From the NCBI GenBank assembly GCA_013399875.1, contig VXAZ01005703.1, forward strand, positions 992,001 through 1,056,000: a stretch of 64,000 nucleotides of DNA, given 5' to 3'. This document shows positions 50,115 to 62,821 of the stretch, piece by piece (the stretch's first letter is position 1; each line of letters begins with the position of its first letter). The notes under the pieces were generated by a model, which saw only the letters and a list, made by a program, of their open reading frames with translations, ran no database searches and was not told the DNA's origin. The DNA comes from Gymnorhina tibicen (lineage: Eukaryota; Chordata; Aves; Passeriformes; Artamidae). Made by a program: the position numbers and the translations under genes.

Positions 50115-53100
50115 GAAACAACCAAGAACTGACAAACCCCTTCACTTCTCCTACTTCCTCGTTTGTTTTTCTGCTGGCATTTTGTGCTATTGCCTCTAAG
50201 TGGTTTGTCCACAGTGTGTTTTCAAATGCTACAAGCAAGAGCGGGTTTGAAAAACAAGGAAGTTGTACAGTTGGAAAGCTGAAGTGCAATTGGCATACCA
50301 ATAAATGCCTTGATAGCAACTTCAATACAACTGCACTGATGTGTCTTGTTTGCAGAGCTTCTATCTCTCACACTTTTCAAAAAACCTTGGGCCCTGCACA
50401 GAGGATGAACCAGGAGTGGCCCCCAGTGTTACAGAAGAGGTGGTTAAAAGGGCAAAGACTGTGCAAAGCAAACGCTGATGCTAGAGATACCTTGACTGGT
50501 ATTCTGGACTATGACTGTGTCTAATCCTCTTAAAACAGGGTAAATATCACCAGCCAAATGAGTGTTAAATACTGTGCTCCCAAGGGATTATCCCTACTGA
50601 CTCGTTTCCCTTTTTGTTGGATCACAGAAATGGCATCAGAAAGGAAAAAATCAAAAGTGGCCTCATCACTCTGTGATGAATGTAGTGGGGAAAAGTTACG
50701 TCCGCATTTCCAGAAGTTGTGGTTTTATTATACAAGCACAGAAATCTCAGTGAAATATCTTAATTGCACACACATTTGAGCCTGCGACTTTGCCAGCTCA
50801 TATCCCGGTTTTGCTGCTCTTGGCCAAGACAGGAGAGGAGCTGTTGTTGCCATCCACAGTTCATCCTAGGGGTAAGAGTTCCCCCGCCGCGCTCCTTTGG
50901 GTGGCTACAGGCAGCACAGAAACTGCAGCCACTTTTCTGTACACCTTCTGAAGCACAGCCCATACCAGATGTCCACACCACCCCAGCAGCTTGTCCCCTG
51001 TCACACAGCTCAGCCTCTCAGAAAAAGCACATCTGCTCTGGGTCAAGCAGCACTGAGGTTACCAGGGGATGCTCTAGCATGATGTCCCCTCTCCACAGCC
51101 GGGTAACTACGACAAAGGAATTAACCAGCTCTTTTTACTTCTTCATAATTCTGCCTGGTACGATGCAGCTTTGATGGCAGTGACAAATACATGAACTCCA
51201 ACCAGGCGTTCTTGGAGACAGAAAACTAGAGGGAAAGCAATGGCATTCTTTTTTCGCTTGGGAGGAGAGAACCAAGTCTAAAACTTTGGGCACAGATGCC
51301 CATTCCTTGCTGTAATCCAAGCCATAAATCCTTGGTCACGTATTCCTGTTGTCCGAACATTATCAGGTCAGCAAATGGAGCAGGCACGAGGAGATGGAAT
51401 GTTTCCCAGGATGATATTTGGTATAGAGGAGTGTTGCAAGAAGTTAAAAATTTGGCACTGGTGTTTTTGAGTAGCTATTTTCTTAAACAAAGGAGAATGA
51501 GTGAAGAGGACTTATTCTATTAAAGGAAGAAAAAAACAAAAAAGAAAGAAGTCACTAAAAAGTATTGTATTCTCAGGGGGACAAAAAATACAGGTTTTTG
51601 CTCTGTGTGAGGTTGAGGAAGAGAAGGATTTAAACAGACCTGCAAATTTCCTGTTGTGTGACTGTGTTTTTTAATTCTGACATTTCATATTCCAACTTTT
51701 CTTTAAAAAGTAGCATTTCAGGAAAAAATATCTTCAAGAAAGACCTTGAAACCATAGGCAATTTGATCAAGCCCACGAGGATAAAGCCTAGGGCTTGACT
51801 CCTGAGCCCTGGTGAAACTAGCTGAAGTGTTTAAAGCTGTTCCCATACCCTGCTGACCTCCCTGCTCCTCGGCTGACCTCCCGCACGCCTGAAGAAAAGC
51901 AGCAGAAGCGAATGTGTGCAAACATCTCAGCCATGCCCACTCACGGGCTCTTTTACCAGTGTGATCTCACCTCTCTGGCCTAATTAGCCTGAAGAGTCAA
52001 TGACAACATGCTTGCAATTATGCAGGAGCTGCTGCAGTCATTGCTGAGGTGCTGCATATGCTCCTCTCTCCTGACCCTGCTACAGACCTGGCAACTGCTG
52101 GTGACAGGGCAGCGAGAACACAGGGCTTGGTGGCAGATTGAGCTGCTTCAGCCAGATTCAGCAGAGCACTCGGGGCCTTGGTCCTTGTCTGAACCACGTG
52201 TGTGTGAAGGATTAAAACACGGAGAGAAAGAGAAAAGACACAAGGTTTCATTTGGAGGAGTAGGGGGGAATTTTGCAGAATGAAATTGTGTTTTGCCTTT
52301 TCACAGATTTGCTGGGCTTGGCAATGGTTTACCTTTCTGAAGTGCATTGACCATTAATTGTTATTTGCCAGGAAGAAAGAGAATCCCAGAGTATGACTGG
52401 AGTCTCTGAGCTCCTTCACTCAAAACACGGCCCTTGCAGTGGTTTGTGGCACCGACAGGACAAAGGAAGCGGCAGGACATAGTGAGGCCAAGTGTCTTCC
52501 TGCCCTATAAGCACCACTACACAAAGGCAACTTTTACACGTAGGCAAATCCTCACTGCCCACTAAGGGTGGCAAATTCCACCCTGACCCAGTACACAGTC
52601 CCCCACTCTCCCTGCAGGAGTCAGGTTCTGCTCAGGCATCCACCGAGGCAGAAGGCAAACGAGAGCACCTCTGCAGCCTGTGGGGGCTCAGCTGGGAGAG
52701 CACAGCAGGAGGGAAAAGGGGGATGTTCTGCAAGGCAGAAAGCCAGGCTGACTCCGTGACATCGGGCAGGGAAAGCTTAGGCACTGCCCCGGGTTGTTTT
52801 ACCGGCTTTTCTAGAAGGAAATTTATGTAACCTGTACAGCTGTCTCAAGGATCAGTAATGCTGCTTAAATGACTTAGTGATTGCTTGGCTAAGGGCTAAA
52901 GCTCCAAGCTTTTCTCTGAAGCACTGGCTCATGCCTGGATGCAGCACTGAGGTATACACCGTGACACTGGGCAACTGCTGGCCAGATGCAGCAAACAGAA
53001 CTCTTCTGCCCACAGTTTATCGGCACAGAAAGTGTTTCCTCTATTTTAAATCCACAGGTGTCTTTCAGTTCCTTGGGCTTTAATGCCTCTGTGAGCATTA

Positions 53101-53279
53101 GATCAATCTTTTTCTTTACAAAAGACCTTTCAACAATAACTCTATCTTCCTTAAGTTAAGGCTCAGAAAAATTGACAGATCAAGAGATACTGTGCTGGGT
53201 GAATGCTGAAACCAAAAGAAAAAAGGGCAGAAAATCTGTACCTGTATCCAGAACTAATTAGATTGGGGGGAATAATAGA

Positions 53280-53304
53280 TTTTTTTTTTCCTTTCTTTTT
53301 TTTT
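53280..53304. repeat. T-rich low-complexity tract
   Basis: Two T runs separated by CC and C, without further structure. Confidence 0.85.
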
Positions 53305-53479
53305 ACTTTGGTGGATGAACGTAAATTTTAGAAAAGGTTAGATCAAATGCAAACCACTTTATTTATTTTAACTGTTGGGAGTTTTAATTAAGAAAGACAG
53401 AAGCCTCTCACTATACTATCATTTTGGTGCTATTCAATTCTCTGAAAGGTTTTGAGTTTTTTTCTTATTAGACCAGCTT

Positions 53480-53974
53480 TTAAGTGAAATTGGAACGCCT
53501 TATTGTGATTGGGAGACAATAAGTTCTGTGCAAAAATGTGGAAATGAGAAATTCCTGCATTTCTGGAACACAATGTGACTTTGAAAATAGCAAAGTAAAT
53601 TTTAAAGGTATTTTTGCTTTTCCCTGCTCAGTTTGGCCTAAATTCCTGAAGTTGTCACACAGCAGTTTTCCTTGGGTGTGCTGTAGCAGTAGGTTAGTTT
53701 CTCTCACTTTGCAGAGCTTTGAGCATGCCTTAAAGTAGTTCAGGGCCCACATTCTAACCTTGTCACAATCCTGACAAATCCTACTCTGTCCAAAACCAGT
53801 GGCTTTGATCCACTTCAAAATGAACTGCTCATTCCATGCTTTTTCAGCCCCATTACCCATAATCCCCATCCTGTGGAGGAGACACGATGAAAACCTAACC
53901 TCTTCTTTTCCAAGCTTTTTATTTTCTTGCTGGTTTCTCCTTTTTTTATGTTCCTTCTGCTTCTGAGGGATCAT
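53480..53974 (-). other. 164-codon open frame, coding status unproven
   Basis: Runs from a true ATG at 53972..53974 to TAA at 53480..53482. The peptide starts with a very Lys/Arg-rich stretch (about residues 4 to 26), partly encoded by the T-rich run near 53940. It contains five Cys at about residues 87 to 107 and no hydrophobic segment or recognisable domain. A 66-codon frame opposes it at 53538..53738. Length is above expectation for AT-rich DNA, but nothing else supports a gene. Confidence 0.3.
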
Positions 53975-54892
53975 TTCCAGAAGTTTTCTGGGTCCCTGCT
54001 GATGACCAGGATTTGTACATCTCCCAGTTCCTGGCCCTGTTTTGCTCTGTTCTGATGGAAATCACGTTTCCATTGTTTGATTCAGTCTATGATCTGGCCC
54101 CCACGTTTCACAGCTCACGTTTCTAGACTCATGCATGCTCTACTGCACCCTTACTCTTCATTCCCTCTAATTATAACCAATACTCCTAAAGTTTCAATGG
54201 TGAAAACAGCATGCATTATTCTGTAGACAAACCAGGCAGGGGTTCCACATGGCATAAATCAAAGTACAGGACTTGTAAAACTTCTCACCAGATTCCCATC
54301 AACCAGTGTTTCTGTCTAGGAAGTATTATCCAAATATAATTTGAGGAGAAGCTGGCAAAAAAATTCCCCAGAATTAGAATCCCCAGGGAAGCTGCATCGC
54401 TCCGATGAGGTTCTGGCCTCTTTACAGGGTGCTGAGAGAGTTTCCCTAAGCAGTCCCACATCACTGGATTCATACGGAAGGGAATCCTCTCAGTAAACCT
54501 TTCTTTCTCATAGGCTGGTTAGGGGATTATCAAATGCTTTTGTTTTTCCACAAAGAACTATTCCTGGTTTCCATCATGTGAGCTATTTTACATCTAATCT
54601 GCTGTATTAATCAAGTCCCAAAGCCCTAAGTCAGCCTAACAATCTGATTTCCCTAAAACAAGTGTACATCATCATCCTTTATACAGGATAAGACATCCGT
54701 GCCTTGTCTTGCCATTTCAGAGTTTCAGCTTTCATCAACACAGCCATTTTTGAGGCACATAAGTATTCTGTGCTCCTTGCTCTGCTTCCTTCAGGGCTCC
54801 AAGGGAACAGCAATTCGTTCCCTTTTGTTTCCTCTTTTTTTAAAAAATTTAGTCCTTTTTCTGCAGAAGTGTTAAGGGGCCTGAAATCCCCC

Positions 54893-54927
54893 AAAAAAAG
54901 GAAAAAAGAGAAGAGGGAAAAAAAGAC
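54893..54927. repeat. purine-only low-complexity tract
   Basis: About 35 bases of A and G only, in an open frame that encodes Lys and Arg by composition. Confidence 0.85.
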
Positions 54928-56303
54928 TTTTTCTGGAATTTTTCTTCAAAGCTTTTAGTGATCACAAAACTGCCTGGTTTTAGCAAAAGTAACGCAGCCT
55001 GAGAATGCTGGGGTTAAGGCCCAGAAGTCCCTGGGGTGGTCTGCTTATCAAAAGGTACAAAATATTAGCCTGACACCAAAAGAGGAGAGAGGAAAGGGAA
55101 AGAACATCAGGACTTGGGAAAATCAAATTGTGACACTCCATCAAGAGACCGCAGGTGTTCAAACCTCTTCCTCCAGGCTGTTATTTAAAAAAAGCCCCAA
55201 ACCCAAAAAGCTCCTAATTCAGAGACCTAATTGGCTTTATTCAAGAAGACATGAAGAAAAGAAAGTAAAAAAGCAGAGAACAGACTTCTGGTATTGCTGA
55301 TCTCTTGAAAAGAATCTCCAAGAAAGGGCCAGAAAGGCAGAAAGCTCTTCATAGTAAAAATGCAGTTTATAAGATTATTTCTGAAACACTCTGCATTCAC
55401 TGAAATTCACTGAAAGGGATGGCTGTGGCTGCTGGGTTTGAAATTAAAGATACATCTGGCTGTGATTCATGAGTACCTACATGCACATCACAGCGTGGTT
55501 TTGCTTTGTGCACAGCCTGTCTTCTGGGGTAAATCACAAGGCAGACTGCCTTCCTCCTGATTCCCAGGAAAGATGAGGAGTGATGTAGCCATGTTACTAG
55601 CAGTGAAATAAAACCTAAATGATCTCCAGGAAGTTTCCCAACAGCAGAAGGTATCCCAAAGATGTTACTGGAGCAATTATTGTTCTAGCTATTAGGAACC
55701 TTTATGCTCATAGGAAAAACTCAGATCAAATAAATCTTGACTATATCTTGCATGAATCACTCAAACATGCTGAGATGGCCTTTCATGCTCAAGTGCTATT
55801 TTTCAGGATGATTTTATTCCCTTCATAGCATTTGGTGTGAAACTTCATGCCACAGAGGATTTTTCCAAACAGCATTATTGTCACTTTGGGTTGATGACTT
55901 TGAAGCTTTCCTTCAAAAAGAGGAGGAAAGCATTTCATGTCATGATAAAGGAAATAAAGCACTTCTATTTGAGGCTAAGTGCAAATCAGTGACTACGTGG
56001 GTTATTAAAAAACATGCTGTCGATTTCCCGCAAACTTCTAGGAGGAACAAGCCTCACATCAGATTACTTTAAGTTTAATACTCACAGCCTTTCTCCTAAA
56101 TTAAACTGCAGCTATACTTGGACACACTTCTGCTCAGAACACCAGTTATAAGCAGCATTCAGGACTACAGGTAGGCATACAGGCCAGTGCAATTCTACAC
56201 AAGAATTCCCAGTTCTTTCTCCAGGTTTTAACAGGTTTCAGATCCACCCAAACTTGAATGCTCAGTGAAATTTGGTTCAGCCATTGTAGTAATTTCTACA
56301 TGC

Positions 56304-56327
56304 TATTGACCTGAATATTGACCTAAA
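56304..56327. repeat. 12-bp tandem duplication
   Basis: TATTGACCTGAA is followed directly by TATTGACCTAAA, with 11 of 12 bases identical. Confidence 0.85.
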
Positions 56328-58432
56328 CTGATTTACACAAGGTTGTCTTTATCCTTGGGCAAATTTGCATGTTTTGAAATCTGCAGCGGACCCTGACGAG
56401 CCAGTATGGTTTTGGCCCAGCATTAGTAGAATAAGAAATAAAAATCACAAATACATTGTCATCTGTAATTCACATGTCAGAAACACTTTTATCCATCCAA
56501 TTTTACTCATAAATTGTACTTGAAATCAGGTTTACAATGGCTGTATGTAGTCAGCTGTCCCATAGGCATTGCTGGTGAGGTGACTGAGATTTACAGAGCT
56601 TTAATGACATTTAGAAGTTTCCTAGGATCTCTTCAGGGCAGCAGTGCTGGCAGCCTTAGGCTGAGCACTCCCAGCAGTGCTGCTGGTGGCAGTGGGACAG
56701 TGCAGTAGGTGTTCACCAGCATGAGCGGTGTTGATATTGTTGATACCATCTGGCCCTGGGTTGTCTGGGCAATTACACTGCAGAGCTCTTCAACACAGCA
56801 CTTCCATTTTTCCATAAATTCTCTTTGGGCATTATTAACTTTTTGCATTTTTTTACAGTAGTTAGTTGTCAGTGTCCCGTTTCAAGCAGAGTATTTATAA
56901 ATACACCAATACTGTGAAACTCTGCTGCCAAAGAAGTGGACATTCCCTTCATCTGCATGGCATTCAGCCTGGGTTATTTGCCATGTTAGAATACTGCAAA
57001 CCTGAAATACATCTGTACTGGAAGCAAACATGACGCACGCGTGCAAATCAGCAAGGAGACACAACGTGGACAATTTGTCATCCCTTGTCAAGGGAAGCAC
57101 AACCTCCTGCTAACATCGTGCAGCTATGGCTCTGTTCCCACACTCATTAATACTGATCTCTGAGCTGCTGCATCACCCAGCAGGACCAACAGTGCCGGGC
57201 AGGCAGGGGCCCACAGCTACCTTTCTTTAGAACCAGACTGAGATAGGGAAGGACAAGCAGCTGCTGACATCATACATAGTCCAAAGCTAGCCCTGAAAGG
57301 AGCATGTGTGTATTTTCAATAACCAGGTTCTACTGAGCAAAGGGAGATTGCTCAAATTCAGGACCGAAACTTTTTTTAGAGCTTTTATCTCCTGGAGCTG
57401 CAGCTTGGCAGAGGTGAGGTGGGTGGGTATTTGGTCAAAGAAGATTTGGGGGTTTTTTCTTGTTTCCGGAGTGGCTGGGAAAATGGGTTTGAAGAGGAAC
57501 AGGGAACTGAAGGGATAAAGCAGCAATGCAAGCCTGAATGACAAAGATTTCCCGTGGATCCCAGCCTTTCCGCAAAGCGCAAGGGACGATGGCAGAGTTT
57601 GTGCTAGGTGTGAAGTACATGAGAGCAACATGAAGGACAAAGGGCTTTTAAAGTCTGAGGTCAAATACACAGTGATCATCTGTCACTCAACAACAATGCA
57701 ACCTGATGGTAGTTAGGACATCAATGAAGTAATTACCCCCATTCACACCAAAAGGTGACTGGATAGCGTGGTGAACCAAAGTACTTTAATACAACAGAGG
57801 AGAAACAGATCCATGCGTGTCTCTGCCAGATAAATGAGCTGCATAAAGCTCTCTCTGTATCACTGGGATGTGTTCTTGTAGGTGCATCAGCACTCCCAGC
57901 TTTTCATGCCTGGGTTTATCGATAGATACTAATCACAGGACACATATTTCAGTCTAGCATTCTCAAATGAGGCCTTCAAAGTAACTCACATTTTTCTTAT
58001 CTACCATATGATTAGAAGATTCCTTGCACTTTTCTTTGGGGTGATAGCAATATGTAATTGCTGCACTTAAGTGAAATCAAAGAGCAGCTTTTAAAATGAG
58101 TGTAGTGTACACATCTGACAAAACTGAAAAGAATGTTACCTCAAGCCAAGCTGTTTGATTTTCCTTTCTCCTAGCTCACTTTGCTATAAGATGCTTCACC
58201 AACACCAGATTGTCCTTAACCAGTACGTAAAGAGAAACAACCTCAAAATACTGTCAAGAATATTTGCCGGCTCTAAATCTACTCATCCATCTCCACTACC
58301 ATAATGAAGATAACAAAGCAGGCTAATTATACTTAATTCCTCCACCTAAGGCATAATACTGTGGCTGAGCAGACTGGTAATAATTTAACAAGCCATAACA
58401 AAAATCAGAGTATCTATCCATATGCATCTGTT

Positions 58433-58446
58433 GTAGGGGCCCCTAC
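58433..58446. repeat. 14-bp perfect palindrome
   Basis: GTAGGGGCCCCTAC reads the same on both strands. It lies in otherwise AT-rich DNA and has no spacer, so a dimeric binding site is possible. Confidence 0.85.
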
Positions 58447-58549
58447 GTTAATGAAGACTTAGCACTTCGTATTCTCACCACAGGAAAGTCCAAATACATG
58501 TGCGTTCTAAAAGCCCCCATATTATGTTCCTAAAATCAGAGAATGAGAA

Positions 58550-58830
58550 GAGGAGAATTGATGAGTGCCATAGTTCATTTAAAGTATTATCTTTGTGAGT
58601 TTTCACGTATTGATTTTGGCAGAAATAGGATCAAATGTTGCTGTCACTTACGATGCTAAGAAAGTGTTTAGGTAATGCCTGATTAGGTTTTAGTGTGCAA
58701 AACAAAATTGCCTGGTTATTCTGATGGTTATATCCTACCATAGCACAGATCTAATAACAAAGGGAATGAGTAACATAGCAATAAAACAAGTTTTGTCAGG
58801 TCATTGTTTTGTCACTGAACCAGTTGTTTT
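58550..58830. promoter_or_regulatory. weak candidate conserved non-coding block
   Basis: Complex, moderately AT-rich sequence with motifs such as TTCACGTATTGATTTTGG, GTGTTTAGGTAATGCC and CCTGATTAGG (GATTA core). No simple repeat or sizeable open frame. Enhancer identity is a compositional guess. Confidence 0.2.
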
Positions 58831-59052
58831 TACACAAACATCGAAGCCGAGAGCTCGGCACTTACCCTGAAACATTCAGCAGCTGCTGGCTTGCATGGTC
58901 ACAGAGATAAAAAAGTGCTTGAGCAAGTCTGGTCTGAGCGTCACTTTTATCTGTTTCAACCTATTTTACAATTTTGGTCAATGAAGCTAAACTATACTTA
59001 CATACACTAAAATCACATCTCAGTGATGTTCAGAAATCATTTCTGTCATTTA

Positions 59053-59359
59053 GATTGCTTGAGTTGAGCTTTGGACGAGACTCATAGCTCTGAATGAAGT
59101 ACTGCTTCAAACTTAGCTTAAAGACACAGAAACTGTTACCCTCAGTTCAGATTTTAGCTTAAAGACACAGAAACTCTTACCCTCAGTTCAGATTTTAGCT
59201 TAAAGACACAGAAACTCTTACCCTCAGTTCAGATTTCCCAAGCAGTTTCAAGCACCACAACACTGAGAGATTTGTTTAAACCAAACACAAATTTTGTGAG
59301 AAAACACGAGTTAGAGAAATGCATGTCATTGTGTCCAGTCATTACAGCTGAGCTCTGTC
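59053..59359. repeat. first copy of a duplicated segment (3-unit allele)
   Basis: These 307 bp recur after the N at 59360. Apart from two extra 41-bp minisatellite units here, the two copies are identical by eye over about 225 bp. The left flank is unique, and the copy ends exactly at the N. Confidence 0.95.
59115..59236. repeat. 41-bp minisatellite, three units
   Basis: Units start at 59115, 59156 and 59197 (AGCTTAAAGACACAG...). Unit 1 has CTGTTACC where units 2 and 3 have CTCTTACC, and the last unit loses its final base. The second copy of the segment carries one unit, at 59423. Confidence 0.95.
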
Positions 59360-59360
59360 N
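59360..59360. other. single ambiguous base, probable contig join
   Basis: One N lies exactly between the two copies of the duplicated segment. It marks a join rather than a normal base ambiguity. Confidence 0.9.
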
Positions 59361-59585
59361 GATTGCTTGAGTTGAGCTTTGGACGAGACTCATAGCTCTG
59401 AATGAAGTACTGCTTCAAACTTAGCTTAAAGACACAGAAACTGTTACCCTCAGTTCAGATTTCCCAAGCAGTTTCAAGCACCACAACACTGAGAGATTTG
59501 TTTAAACCAAACACAAATTTTGTGAGAAAACACGAGTTAGAGAAATGCATGTCATTGTGTCCAGTCATTACAGCTGAGCTCTGTC
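59361..59585. repeat. second copy of the duplicated segment (1-unit allele)
   Basis: 225 bp identical by eye to 59053..59359 minus two 41-bp units. It begins immediately after the N and runs on into unique sequence. A 70-codon open frame across it (59402..59614) has no coding features. Confidence 0.95.
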
Positions 59586-62216
59586 TCTGCCCTGGAGAAA
59601 CAGAGATGGGTTAGCTGTTCCCACTGGGGTCTTCATTTCCCAGGCATGGCTCCCATTTCCCAGTTCTCAGTGATATCCATAACCTGTCTTCATGGACAAA
59701 CAGCCTGGAAAATGATAATTCAAAAAACACTGATTTACAGAGGAGCAAACTGAAAATGGTGGCCAAGAGTTGGATTTTAAGTTCTCAACTCTTCCGTGGC
59801 ACTGGCTTTAGCTTCAGTCCATAAGAGAGACAGGGAGTATTTTGGAAGCCCCTGTGCCAAGCAGATCCCAAACACAGATGTCTGAGTCTCAGAGTGGCGC
59901 TCAGTCACAACTTTAGCTCCAGGCCACAACTGTGCTAACAGCTCTGTATTAATGAAGGGAAACTTTCCCAAAGATTAGCACTGCACTTCATCTTCTTTAA
60001 TAAAATATGTTCTGGAATTATTCATCTGGCACATCATAAAATAGCTGGTTTCCTTTAATTATTTTTTAAAATCCAATAGCCGACAATGAGTCCATGATTT
60101 GCAATTTCTCTCTCATTTCTGTAATCACCCATACTGTGACTGAACAAATCTGAGCTGGAAAAGGAAACCGTGTGAGGAAAACTAAGCAAATCCAAAAGAG
60201 ACACCACCTCTGAGGCAAGAGCAAAGGGAAGAGGACAAATAAATGAGTGAGGGAATGGACTAGTTTGTACAGCTGGTTTAGCTCACAGAATCAGGCCCAG
60301 ACATCTCTGCGCTGTTTTCAGTGACATTTTCTCTGGGTTCCTCTGTTGTCACACTTGGGGGTACAGATACACACAGGCAAACAGCAAGTGTTCCCTTTGC
60401 ATCCAGAAACAGCCACTTCTGGAAAAGCACAGTTCCAGTGTGTTAAGATGCCTTTTCCAAACAGCTTGGTTGTTCAGTATTGGACCCATACTGTACTTTT
60501 CATACTATAGTTTCTCAAAGACACAGAAAACTGGGAAAACAAATAAACAACAAGCCCAAGCTTTTGGAGGTGTCTCTTTAGCTATTATCAATCTCAGAAC
60601 TTTGGAACCAGGTTTTCTTTAGCAGTCACCCAGAAGACAATGCAGGGAACTGTTCTTCTACCACTTGCTTTTTCTCACCACTATTCAATAATGTTCCCCA
60701 CAATACCAAGGATTATTACTTTATACATAGTAATAGAGTAGGACTTGTGAAATGAAACACTTCTCCTGACTGCCAGTTGGTAGCAACCAACAGGTTGAGT
60801 GGGACCAATGGAGCTGGGCAAGCCCAGAGGATTGTTCTTTACAGGAAAATGGGCGCTGCACCGCCCGGTTCCTGCAGGTACACGCAGCCTTTCGCCTCCA
60901 TACACAGCCCTACTGAGTGCCTGCTCTGCCTGCCTTCCCCGGCTGCTTGCCCGTGCTCCAGGCTCAGAAGCGGCTCCTCATCACATGGGCCATTTCCTGA
61001 CCACTGTGCCTCTCCGTGTAGCTAGAGTCAACAGGCTTTCACCAGCCAGGAGCAGGACAATTTAAGGGGCTGCGGAAAAACCGCTTGCTGATCCTTCATG
61101 TTTGGTGCTACACTGACATCTTGTGGCCCCTAACCCTGGTGAGACTGTAAACAAGGCCAGCAGATTTCCAAATGTTTCAGCAAGCACGCAGTAACATCAA
61201 ATTTGGGAAAGCAGCGTTGATTTCCCTCTCGGTTCCTACCTGTTTGAATTCGTGTTCCAATGCCTTGTGTGTCCCACTTGGTAACAAACGTTTACGTGAA
61301 GCATCTCCAATTAAACAATAATCAAGTCAAAAGTTGTAATGAACAGACTGTGAAGCTAAACCAGAATCACAGCAGGTGAACCCCTTGTGCAGATGGCAGC
61401 TCCTTCTCAGTCTGAGCAGAAAGCAGAGTCTGCAGATACCTATTGCTTTCATAGTCTGTTAGCAGGCCCTGTCCTTGGTTTTATAAAGCTGAGGTTTTAA
61501 ATTGCTCTCACAGTACCTACACCATTACTTCAGCTGTTATTCAAGAAAATTCCCAAGAACAAAACCATATGGGTGCTTTGGTACTATTTAGCCACCATAA
61601 TTAATGATCAGTAGTAAGAATAGAAGCAAGAAACACCTATTTGGAAACAATGCCAGTAGTTGTATCCACGTGTTAAAGCTACCTGAGATTAAATCACATG
61701 CCCTTTAAGAGACAGGGCTGTCATACTGTTACAATATACCCAAATGGAGACTTTCCCTTTCTTTGCCTTTATCTTTGTGGGGAGCAGAGAAATAAAACCA
61801 GACACCATAGAGTTGGGCATAACTCCTCAACCCTAAATAGGTTTCTATACAGCTACAACACAAAGTATGAAAAGGCCTGGAGCTGAAATGCAGTATGGAT
61901 GATACAGCAAGTAAAAGGGATATTAGTATTGGAAAACATAAGAGACCACACTTCAATCCAGATTCACTCCTCTAAGCACTCGCCCAGCTCAGCTAAAACA
62001 GGATCTCTGGCGCTGCTGGGTAGGTCAGTGCAGAAACATATTCTTCTGTAGGATGACTGAAGCTTTTCCTTGGATGCACTGAGCTTTGGAGGCATTGATC
62101 TTTCCCGTCAGTAATTACCGTGCTCTCTACCTAGCTAGATTAAAAGCTACAAGCTGAAGTGTTTCAGAGAAGCATCTAGAACTAAGGTCCCATGCCTTAT
62201 TTATGAGCAGAGTACT

Positions 62217-62266
62217 GCAGCTAAAATAAATGGGATACAATATCGCAGCTGAAATAAATGGCATAC
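62217..62266. repeat. 22-bp direct repeat, 28-bp period
   Basis: GCAGCTAAAATAAATGGGAT at 62217 recurs at 62245 as GCAGCTGAAATAAATGGCAT, with two mismatches over 22 bases and a 6-bp spacer. Confidence 0.85.
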
Positions 62267-62780
62267 TGAATTTTAGGGTAAGGGAGAGGATCTTTACGTG
62301 CATAGTCAAATAGCTAAATCCAAGTCAATCAATTTAATTCCATATTCCTATTACTATGCCAGGCCACGCTCATTTCCTTATCTAGCAAATTATCAGTATA
62401 TAACATTAGACAGATAGTCACAGAAGCAGTGTGGGAGACACACAAAGGGTCACAGGTGCTAAAAGGGCTTCCCTATGTGGAAAACAAAGGGAGATCTCAC
62501 TGAAAAATCCAGCCTAAGGGATTCAACTTCTTTTCTTAAAAAAATACTGAAAGAAAACAAAGTATTTTGCAGATTCATCATTGGGTCTGATGAAATCACT
62601 GGCAAAAAGGGACATTGCAAGGGGACATCTTCCCCTCCTGCACAAGTCACTGGCTGTAGGAGGGTACACATCCCTGCATAGGAGACTCCTGAGAGTGGGA
62701 GCAGAAGAAGAAGGTAAAGAGAGAGAGGACTGACTTGACTGGTGGGTTCCAACTCAGAGCAAGTCCAGGAAAGTGACAGA

Positions 62781-62821
62781 AGATTAGATTAGATTAAATG
62801 AAATTAGATTAGATTAGATTG
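62781..62821. repeat. (ATTAG)n pentanucleotide microsatellite
   Basis: About 41 bp of AGATT units, interrupted once by AAATGAA. It is the longest microsatellite-like array in the window. Confidence 0.9.

Larger units (their letters stand above)
49732..53479. other. no confirmed gene; possible intron and downstream sequence
   Basis: If the candidate first exon is real, its intron begins here. The best phase-compatible acceptor is TTGTTTGCAG ending at 50355. It leads into 56 codons open to a stop at 50522..50524, but these encode a basic, non-hydrophobic peptide with no known match. Other open frames (50764..51174, 52018..52347, 52492..52830) show nothing recognisable. Contains the AATA microsatellite at 50098. 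Confidence 0.4.
53975..58549. other. non-coding stretch, no gene seen
   Basis: No exon or transposon recognised. Minus-strand frames at 57287..57679 (130 codons) and its neighbours overlap one another in different frames, which suggests chance. Contains the purine tract 54893..54927, the 12-bp tandem at 56304, a GCACGCGTGC palindrome near 57035 and a 14-bp palindrome at 58433. Confidence 0.55.

Noticed and set aside
58860..58900. Minus-strand CAGG|GTAAGTG donor-like site
   Set aside because: The putative exon would be about 33 bp with a weak acceptor, and no neighbouring exon was found.
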